From contig NC_080421.1 of NCBI RefSeq assembly GCF_029873635.1, positions 3,038,001 to 3,102,000 of the forward strand: a DNA stretch of 64,000 nt, read 5' to 3'. Source of the stretch: Malania oleifera (lineage: Eukaryota; Streptophyta; Magnoliopsida; Santalales; Ximeniaceae). Under the pieces are notes generated by a model. It was not told the origin of the DNA. It was given only the letters and a program-made list of their open reading frames with translations, and ran no database searches. This document shows, in pieces, positions 56,508 through 64,000 of this stretch; position 1 is the first letter of the stretch; every line of letters starts with the position of its first letter. The position numbers and the translations under genes are program-made.

Positions 56508-58709
56508 TCACAACGGTTCCAACTCAACACTCACTACCTCCAAAAATAACTCACTATCACACTCTGGAGACATGTTAATTGTCACGATACCACTCTTCCC
56601 CATATTAATTATAAGCCCCAAATACTCTTTCAAAAATATGGAGAGACCCCCAATATATTCAAAATAGAAGGCATGTGATCCTCGAAGAAAAAATATAATA
56701 TCGTCAGCATATTGAAGGGATGAAACCTTAATCTCCTCCCTCCCCACTCCCAAACCTTTCACTAAACCTCGATCCACCGCCCTATTGACCATCTTAATCA
56801 AAGCATCCACTACTGAAACAAACAAAAACTGGGAAAGAGGATCCACTTGTCTAATCCTCCTTGTGGCCCTAAACCAAGATTTAGGCTCACCATTCACTAT
56901 CACCGAGTAAAACACGTTAGACATACAGCCTTTCACCCATCTACAGCATCTCTCTCCAAATCCTTTACTCATAAAAAAGTTTCAACTCTATCAAAAGCAT
57001 TTTCGATATTCAACTTAATGATGAAGCCCTTATTTTTCCTCCTAATGTCCTCAATAGTTTTCACAATCAAAATGGCATCCATAATTTCTCTTCCTCACCC
57101 CCTCACTAGGGAAAAAAACATTTTGGGCCTTAGAAATAGTCTTATCAAGCACCACACTCAACCTATTAGCTCGTACTTCACTGATTATTTTAGGCCTATA
57201 CTCATAAATTTTAATAGGCCTACTTTTCTTCGGAACGAAAGCAATAAAGGTAGAATTAATACTCTTACTTAAAGTCCCCATTCCCATAAAATTCGTTGAA
57301 AACCTTCATTAAGTCATTCTTCCCTATTGGCTAATGATCTTGATAAAAAGCTAAATTAAAACCATCTGGCCAAGAGCTTTATCCCTCTCCATTTCGAAAA
57401 TTGTAGACCTAACTTCCTCTTCCTCAAAAGGTCTCTTTAACCAGACTATCTTGTCAACAAAAAGAGGATCTCACTCCAACCTTTCCACCATCAGTCTGCT
57501 CATCCTCCTCAAAAAACAAATTGTATTAAAATTAGTGATCTCAAAGGCAATCCTGCTCGTATCTGAGATTTTAACCCCTTTTTCCACCTCCAAATCCCTA
57601 ATCAAATTCTTTCTCATATTCCCACTGGCTAAGAAAAAATCTAGAATTACAATCACCCTCTCTTACCTATTTAAACTTTGTTTTTTGCTCCAACTTCTCA
57701 TTTTCTTAAAAATCAGCTCTTCGAATATGTTCTTCAAGGAAAACCTTCTTAGCTCCCCCTCCCTTGAAAGAGTAGCGCTTTCTTCCTTTGTATCCATCTC
57801 CTCCAAATCTCCTAATATTCTAGTCTTTTTAAACCTAATATCGCCGAACACCTTCTTGTTCCATTCTTCTAGTTTTTCTTTCAAACTCTTCAACTTTTTT
57901 ATAAATCTAAACCCCTCACAACCTCTTTCCACATTCGTAGTTCAAGAATTCCTTACAAAGTTTGAAGGAGCCATGGTCCAATCACATAGTTTTGAACTTA
58001 AAAAGGAGTGGGACCCTAAGGCACCTTCATTGATTCCAATAAGATGGGAAAATGATCGGAGTGTGTCTAGATAGCACGATTGCGAATAGATTAGGAAACC
58101 CCTTCTCCACTTGGTACACAAAACCTGTCAATGCTACTCGCCACCTCCCTGGCTCCACCTACCGACCACGTAAAATTAGCATTATCCAAAGGAAGATCGC
58201 TCAAACCACACTCCCTAACAACCAAATCAAACTTCTACATAGTTGCAGTAGCCCTACCACCCCCTTCTTCTCCTGCAGGAACATCATCGCATTAAAATCA
58301 CCACCCATAGTCCACCTAGGAGAACAAAAGCCAGAGACAAAATAAAGCTCATTCCAAAAAGAGCCCCTAAGAGTAAGTCTAGAAGGACCATACACAGAGG
58401 AAACCCACCATTGACCCTTGTCTCTAACTTCTAACTGGATAGAAAGAGAAAAAAAAACCTCTAGACTATCCACTCTGGTAATAGAACAAGTATCCCACAA
58501 CATGGGGATGCCTCCTGTCGACTCCCATGAGGATACATAAATCGAATCCTTGCAACGCTCTTCCTAAATCCCTCAAACAACCTTCCCATCGACTAAGTCA
58601 AGCTTAGTCTCTTGGATCAAAACAATGTCAGGAGAATTGCAAAACCTCCCTAACTAAATTTTCTTCCTAACATCCCTAGACCCCTAATGTTCCAACTTAT
58701 AATCTTCAT
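56508..58709 (-). pseudogene. LINE ORF2: endonuclease and reverse transcriptase, reverse
   Basis: The minus-strand start at 58709 reads MKIISWNIRGLG, the standard N-terminus of the L1 endonuclease, followed by IQETKLD, WWVSSVYGP and GGDFNAMM (58503-58201). A linker rich in K/E (57932-57471) precedes RT pieces STFIAFVPKK (57287 down), RRIRQVDPLSQFLFV and SSLQYADDIIFF with the YADD site (56972-56508). The protein ends at 56508 against an LTR, so RNase H and the zinc-binding tail are missing. Multiple stops and frame changes make it non-functional. Confidence 0.85.
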
Positions 58710-58712
58710 AAT

Positions 58713-60180
58713 CTACCACGTTTTCCCCCCTTTCCTTGTAACCTTACTGCTCCCATAATTGATGGAAGAAACCAAATTCTTTAATTCTTTTTGCACCTTC
58801 ATTTTCTGCTCCTCACTTTTTGGACTCATCCCCAACTTAACTTGAGCTCTAGCAGGAATCACTAATTTTAAACCCATCTTGTTCATAAGTTCATTTGGGT
58901 CTCTATAGTCCCTCTCATTATCCCCTAGACCAAAACCAGAGGCGCTAACCCCAATAGATCCCTCATTATGGCATAAAGCATCAAAAGGTAAAAAGGGCTG
59001 AACAGGAAGAGGAAGAATACCTTTTCCCGGTTTTGAAGAATTTAGATCACTCGATGGAACTGCTACTTCTTCATCATTACCCTTCCCATTATTGGAAGGT
59101 ATAGCAACATTCTCCACCTTATTAGGAATAGGCTAAGGAACAAGGGGAAAATATGCTGAATTGCATGAAAGGGTTTCTCACTCTGTATCAAGTTTCCTTC
59201 CCTTTCTTAGAAATGAAGTCCTCTTGAAAGTTCTGCCCATTTGTCTTCTTCTTCCATATCTATCTCACCTCTCAACTGGTCAACTAGCAAGCCATTATTA
59301 GAATTGCGGAAGCTGTTTAGGTCGTCTTCTGAATCTGAGTTTTCCTCATTGTCAGTAATCGCTTCCCCTGCCGTCTTCAATTTATGCTAGATCTTGAGAG
59401 CCAATTTTCAAATGGTATTGCCATCTTTGGTGTGGCGAGCTAATTTCCTGTTCATCTTTTCTCTCACTCTTTGTAACCCTGCAGCTACTTTAACTTTATC
59501 ACTATTCTCCTCCCCTATCTTCAAAATAGGATCATTGATAAGATCAATCTTATTTTCCTGAAAGAATTTCTTCTGGTTAATATTGCTGGAATCATCTTTT
59601 TCTGAATTGACTTCAGTTAAAGATACTCTAGTCTTTGCCAAATTTTTGACCTTAGTGCCTGCATCTCTAGCGTCTCTAGTACTTATTTGGCTTTGGTTAC
59701 CAAGCCTGATTTTGTTTCTTTTGTGGAAGGCTCATCACCCTGTTGACCTATGCTTGGCCCATTTCCCCCCTTTATCTTTTATGACCCATTTAGTGTTGAA
59801 CTAAAAAGCCTACTATTGTCAGGCCCAAACCTCCCTCTCCTGAGTCCATAATTATAATTATTAACTGGTTTAAAAGTTGCACTGGAAGGGAAGTTTAAAA
59901 TTTTATTCCTGATTTCATGGGATTCCCAATCACTTCTTCCTGATTCCCTCCTCCCATCACCAGCGCATTACTGACAACCTTTGCAGAAGTGTGCTTCTCC
60001 GACTGTCTCGAACCGCAGCTCTGCTTCATCGCCAACCTCTCATGGCATATTAGGTTCAAGGAACCACACTCCGTATCTGATTGTGAAGTCTTTGCCATGT
60101 TCAGACGAAAGCTTTAGTAGGGTTTCAAACAAGCTTCCCTTGGCTTTGCTGTTCTCACTCTTAGGGTCGGGAACATGATG
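58713..60180 (-). pseudogene. LINE ORF1-like region, reverse
   Basis: Broken minus-strand frames (60098-59895, 59641-59408, 59117-58713) lie directly before ORF2 and share its orientation. They encode hydrophilic Ser/Lys/Glu-rich pieces, such as EEQKMKVQKELKNLVSSINY. No RNA-binding zinc knuckle is visible. Assignment as ORF1 rests on position, so it is inferred. Confidence 0.6.
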
Positions 60181-60436
60181 ATTTCCTCCTATGAACTCCT
60201 TTCTCTAAATGAAGGAATCTCCCCATAACATTGAAATGCAGCTTGATTGAGTCCTATGCACCTTCACCTTTAAGATACAGTCCTCCTCAATTGAGCTCAT
60301 TGACTCCTTGCTTCCATATGCAGATCACCCTCAGTGGCTTAATGATCCAGAGGAATCCCTCTTTCGTAGTAAAATATGAGAAACTTTTTCCCAAAGAACT
60401 CTGAAATCTGGAAGACCCTAATGGCTCTATATTATT
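60181..60436. other. Junction sequence between LINE and copia LTR
   Basis: It may hold the LINE 5' end on the minus strand. No copia sequence is recognised here, and the frames are short. Confidence 0.35.
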
Positions 60437-60781
60437 TGTGGAATGACGGCTAGCAATGTGAACAACGGCCACGGTTGGTGAATGATGGCCAGCAGTGTGA
60501 ACGACGGCCACTGTTGGTGAATGACGGCTACCTACCATGGTAGGTGAGCCACTGCCACCTACCATGGTGTGTGAGCCACCACCACCTACCATGACATCTT
60601 GCCACAAGCCAGAGGCTATAAATTGAGACCCCCCACCGAAGCTAAACTACACATCTCAACTGCAAGTTGTGTCCTCTTCTATTTTTCCATATGTTATTCT
60701 TTCTGTACATGTTAAATAGGGACCCGAGTATGTGAAGAATACACAATTGAATATACAGTTGATTCATTCTCATTCTCTACA
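60437..60781 (+). mobile_element. 5' LTR of a Ty1/copia element
   Basis: Proposed start TGTGGA and end TCTACA form a short imperfect inverted repeat. The end is fixed by the PBS at 60782; the start is the less certain edge. Internal repeats of GAATGACGGC/GAACGACGGCCAC and of CCTACCATGG occupy the first half, then TATAAATT at 60617. Confidence 0.75.
60617..60624 (+). promoter_or_regulatory. Copia LTR TATA box
   Basis: TATAAATT about 165 bases before the LTR end, a usual distance for short copia LTRs. Confidence 0.6.
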
Positions 60782-60793
60782 TGGTATCAGAGC
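60782..60793 (+). other. Copia primer-binding site
   Basis: TGGTATCAGAGC, a perfect initiator tRNA-Met PBS, directly after the LTR terminus. Confidence 0.92.
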
Positions 60794-60805
60794 TTGGTTT
60801 ACTCC

Positions 60806-61556
60806 ATGGCTGCCCAAAAAGGAGACAGCCATGAGTCTAGCCTGTCGGCAACCCAGGAAGGAGAGTCAGAGATAACCTCCTCCATGGGCTCGGCTGGCAT
60901 ATTCAAGAATTCCCCACTCCATCTTATTGTTGAAAAATTCAATGGTAAGAATTACAGAGAATGGGCATAGTTAATCAAGCTCGTTATCGATTTTAAGGGA
61001 AATCTTGGCTTTCTTATTGATGAGACTCGGCGACCACTTCCTACCAATGCAGTGGCATCCCAAAAAGGGCGGTCCAAGAACTCCTTGATAATGTCATGCT
61101 TGATAAACTCTATGAAGCCAGCCATTGGCAAAATGTACCTGTTTCTCCCGATGGCAAAGGACGTGTGGGATGCGGTGCGTGAGACATACTCCGATGCTGA
61201 AAATGCTTCCCATATTTTCGAGTTGAAGATGCAGCTATGGCAGACAAAGCAAGGAGATTGGGAAGTCACGGAATACTACACTGAGATGTTCGGACTTTGG
61301 CAAGAACTCGATCCAAGCTACAAAGAGGAATGAGAATGCACGGGTGAAAGTGTATGTTTAAAAAAGAAGACGGAGAACGAGAGAGTATTCGAGTTTCTGG
61401 CAGGACTGAACCGAGAGCTTGACGATGCGAGGAGCAGGATTCTAGGTCGTTGGTCGCTGCCCTCCATCCGAGAAGTCTTCTCTGAGGTTCGGCGTGAGGA
61501 AAGTAGGAGGAACATGATATTGAAGGAGCAAAACAAGTCTTGGCCCGAGGCATAAG
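60806..61556 (+). pseudogene. Copia Gag (UBN2-type) remnant
   Basis: From ATG 60806: a short N-terminus, then FNGKNYREWA, RSKNSLIMSCLINSMKPAIG, AKDVWDAVRETYSDAENASH, ELKMQLWQTKQGDWEVTEYY and LNRELDDARSRILGR, REVFSEVRREESRR, the usual order of plant copia Gag. In-frame stops occur at 60968 (TAG) and 61331 (TGA), with a frame change in the A-rich stretch near 61362. Few lesions suggest fairly recent insertion. Confidence 0.88.
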
Positions 61557-61603
61557 CTTATAACCCATGGGCCTCATACTAGATCCTGCCCAAAACAGTC
61601 TAG

Positions 61604-61700
61604 AAGGCCCTATTGTGAGCATTGTAAGAAAACGAGCCATACTAAAGACATTTGCTAGACCTTACATGGCAAGCCCGCAGATTGGAAGCCCAGACAGCCC
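61604..61700 (+). pseudogene. Copia Gag zinc knuckle
   Basis: RRPYCEHCKKTSHTKDIC followed by a stop, then TLHGKPADWKPRQ. The spacing C-X2-C-X4-H-X4-C is intact; the stop and frame separate it from both Gag and protease. Confidence 0.8.
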
Positions 61701-61936
61701 AATAAAGCCCATGGTCATCAATCCTCCACCGAAACCTAGGAAAAAAAATTACCCACAGAAGCCTATGGCTCAACAGCTTCTAGTGGGGGATTTAATTTCG
61801 ACCAACTTGCGAAAATATATGATCTATTTTCCAATTTCCAAGCCTCGGGTCAGTCCGCTAATACTCTGTCATCTGGCTCTTTAGCCCGCAAAGGAACTTT
61901 TTTGACAGCCCTTAGTACCACTCCTCATTTTACCCC

Positions 61937-63148
61937 TTGGATATTGACTCTAGTGCATTTGACCGTATGACTGATGCTCATAATTTATTTTCAACATACT
62001 CACTTTGTGCCAGTAATTTAAAAGTCAAAATTGTAGATGAGACTCTATCCCTTGTCGCTGGCGAAGGGAGTATTCATATTTTAGAATCTATTACTCTTGA
62101 ATCTATCCTCCATGTTCCTAATTTATTGTGCAATTTGCTGTCTATTAGTCAATTAACCAAACAGTCTAATTGCTCAACTAAATTCCTTCCCTCTCATTGT
62201 GTCTTTCAAGACCTATCATCAGGGAAGACGATTGGCAATGCTAAGGAATGTGACAGGCTCTACTGCTTCGACAAAGCTAATGTGAATGGATCGTCTCTTC
62301 CTACTGTTTGTAATTTTGCATCTCGTCCTAGGGAAAGTGAACTTTTGTTATGGCACAAAAGGATGGGACATCTTAGTTTTCAGTATTTGCAGCACTTATT
62401 TCCTTCAATATGTTCGAATAAAATTGCCTTGGATTTTCAGTGTGAAGTGTGTGAACTTGCCAAACACCATCATACTACTTTTCCTAGATCTCAGTATAAA
62501 CCATCCATGCCATTTAGTCTGATTCACAGTGATCTATTGGGACCTTCTCGTACTCCTAATAGGATCCATGCAAAATGGTTTATTACTTTTATTGATGATC
62601 ACACTTGTCTGTGTAGGGTATATTTATTGACTGATAAAATTGAGGTTCGATTAGTCTTCATGAATTTTCACTCTATGATACAAACCCAATTTCACTCAAA
62701 AATCCAAATCCTTTGTACTGACAATGGTACTGAGTATTTCAATCACTCCTTGGGCACGTATCTTCAAGAGAATGGTATTATCCTTGCATTGACCCCTCAA
62801 CAAAATGGGGTTGCTGAATGGAAAAATCGACATATCCTTGAAGTTGCTCGTGCCCTGTTGTTCACCTCTCACATGCCAACAAAATTTTGGGGTGACTCAA
62901 TTTTGACAACCACATACCTCATTAACCGAAGAGTCCTGTCCCTTGCAACTCCGCTCCAGAAACTCCAAGAGACTTTTCCCAATTCTAGGCTCGGCTCACA
63001 TCTTCCTCTTCGTGTCTTTGGGACCACTGTATTTGTTCACATTCACGCACCCAAGCGAAACAAATTGGATCCCAGAGCACTTAAATGTATCTTTCTTGGT
63101 TACTCTCCCACACATAAGGGTTACAAATGCTATGACTTGATCTCCTAG
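61937..63148 (+). CDS. Copia protease end, GAG-pre-integrase and integrase
   Basis: An open frame of 403 codons. The protease motif is DIDSSAFDRMTDAHN, where the usual D-S-G reads D-S-S. Then come HVPNLLCNLLSISQL, the GAG-pre-integrase LWHKRMGHLSFQYLQHLF with CEVCELAKHH, and the integrase core: IHSDLLGP (first Asp), ILCTDNGTEYF (second Asp), NGVAEWKNRHILEVAR (Glu), KFWGDSILTTTYLINR. The catalytic triad is present. It ends at TAG 63146 before the RT, so polyprotein continuity is lost. The upstream protease frame is shifted near 61935. Confidence 0.88.
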   Translation: MDIDSSAFDRMTDAHNLFSTYSLCASNLKVKIVDETLSLVAGEGSIHILESITLESILHVPNLLCNLLSISQLTKQSNCSTKFLPSHCVFQDLSSGKTIGNAKECDRLYCFDKANVNGSSLPTVCNFASRPRESELLLWHKRMGHLSFQYLQHLFPSICSNKIALDFQCEVCELAKHHHTTFPRSQYKPSMPFSLIHSDLLGPSRTPNRIHAKWFITFIDDHTCLCRVYLLTDKIEVRLVFMNFHSMIQTQFHSKIQILCTDNGTEYFNHSLGTYLQENGIILALTPQQNGVAEWKNRHILEVARALLFTSHMPTKFWGDSILTTTYLINRRVLSLATPLQKLQETFPNSRLGSHLPLRVFGTTVFVHIHAPKRNKLDPRALKCIFLGYSPTHKGYKCYDLIS

Positions 63149-64000
63149 AAACTCTATGTTAGCGTGGATTTCACCTTCTTCGAACATACCCCCTACTACT
63201 CGCTTCAGGGGGAGTCCTTGAGCAAAGCTCGACCCTCAAACTTGGACTACTTCGATATTGCTGTTTTCGAGACCACTTCATACCCTATATCCGCTCCTTC
63301 GCCTAGTACAGAAGGAAACTTGAGTTTAGGGGGAGATGTGGAAATACAAACAAATAGGGAAACACTTGTCTACTCAAGGAGGCCAAAATCGAAGTCCAAT
63401 GAGACACTCACTTCCGAAGCACCAAAAGAGTTAGAACCGGTGATAGTTCCAACTCCTCATGAGTCCAACTCCAATCCCGACCAGGTAAAACATGACTTAC
63501 CATTGCTCTTAGAAAACAACGTCGTTCATGTACTCTCCACCCTATCTCAAAATTTGTATCTTACAATGCTCTTTCTGCCAAGTGTCATCCTTTTACTACT
63601 AACCTTGATAGAATCCAGATTCCTAAAAACATTCAAGAAGCCTTGGAGATTCTAGAGTGGAGAGAGGTAGTGATGGAAGAGATAAGGGCACTAGAAAAGA
63701 ATGGAACTTGGGAGGTGGTGACTTTGCCAAGGGGGAAGAAACTAGTGGGCTGTAAGTGGGTGTTCATAGTAAAGTAAAAGGCTCATGGCACAGTAGAACG
63801 ATACAAAGCCTGGCTTGTGGCAAAGGGGTTCACTCAGACATACGGTATTGACTACGTTGAGACATTTGCACCAGTAGCAAAGCTGAACACTATGCGGGTT
63901 CTCTTGTTGTCCCTAGTAGCAAACTTGGACTGGCCACTCCATTAGTTTGACATCAAGAATGCTTTTCTAAATGGTGAGCTAGAAGAAGAAGTGTTCATGA
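63149..64000 (+). pseudogene. Copia reverse transcriptase (RVT_2) start, cut by window end
   Basis: After the integrase stop, 63164-63655 stays open through the hinge (RRPKSKSNE), then the frame changes near 63540. From about 63650 RVT_2 reads [64 protein letters not shown] and FDIKNAFLNGELEEEVFM, with stops at 63775 (TAA) and 63943 (TAG). The YVDD part, RNase H and 3' LTR should lie beyond base 64000. Confidence 0.85.

Overview
The window is repeat-rich nuclear DNA of a flowering plant, probably a eudicot; the species cannot be told from the sequence. The signs are an AT-rich background, Ty3/gypsy and Ty1/copia retrotransposons primed by initiator tRNA-Met, L1-type LINEs, Au-like SINEs, MITE-like elements, and a split host gene with GT-AG introns. 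No rRNA, tRNA gene, CRISPR array or bacterial-type gene was seen.

Region 1 (1-2.3 kb) is AT-rich sequence with a short G-rich repeat at the left edge. Region 2 (2.3-36.6 kb) is a nest of long LTRs. A decayed forward gypsy element (LTR from 3316, gag 7.6-8.6 kb, protease 8.7-9.0 kb, RT to 9722) is broken in its RT by a second forward element (LTR 9723-11995, PBS 11998, gag to about 13.1 kb). A reverse-strand gypsy deletion derivative follows (3' LTR 13.1-14.4 kb, PPT 16436, integrase, RNase H/RT, other LTR 23.03-26.88 kb). Nine solo LTRs of 2.0-2.6 kb are inserted into these or into each other. Six have exact 5-bp target duplications: 3761-6121 ATTTG, 14418-16430 TTACA, 23202-25794 GTTTG, 28129-32681 CGCAG, 28885-31338 ATATA, 32764-34897 AGTAA. 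The other three have decayed duplications: 17833-20101, 20307-22295 and 27158-36001.

These LTRs share a modular layout: arrays of the palindrome TCGTCGACGA or an AT-rich U3, a TATA box, a pyrimidine-rich leader, a short exon-like block ending in a GTAAG donor, a minisatellite private to each subfamily, a GTCATG/CATGAC hairpin block, a TGAGA-N4-TCTCA box, and a terminus close to GGTCGTTACA. This layout is the most unusual signal in the window.

Region 3 (37.5-64 kb) holds the only credible host gene, a forward-strand DUF616 (TOD1/MUCI70-like) putative Golgi glycosyltransferase. Six coding exons run from 38978 to 51381 and give 378 codons with consistent phases. The C-terminal exons are not in the window. 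Its introns carry a non-autonomous LTR element (41.7-44.1 kb), MITEs, three Au-like SINEs, a LINE 3' fragment, and, in the last visible intron, a tandem gypsy remnant (53.2-56.5 kb), a reverse LINE (56.5-60.2 kb) and a copia element (60.4 kb to the edge). All transposon reading frames are damaged to some degree; the copia protease-integrase frame is the longest open one (403 codons).
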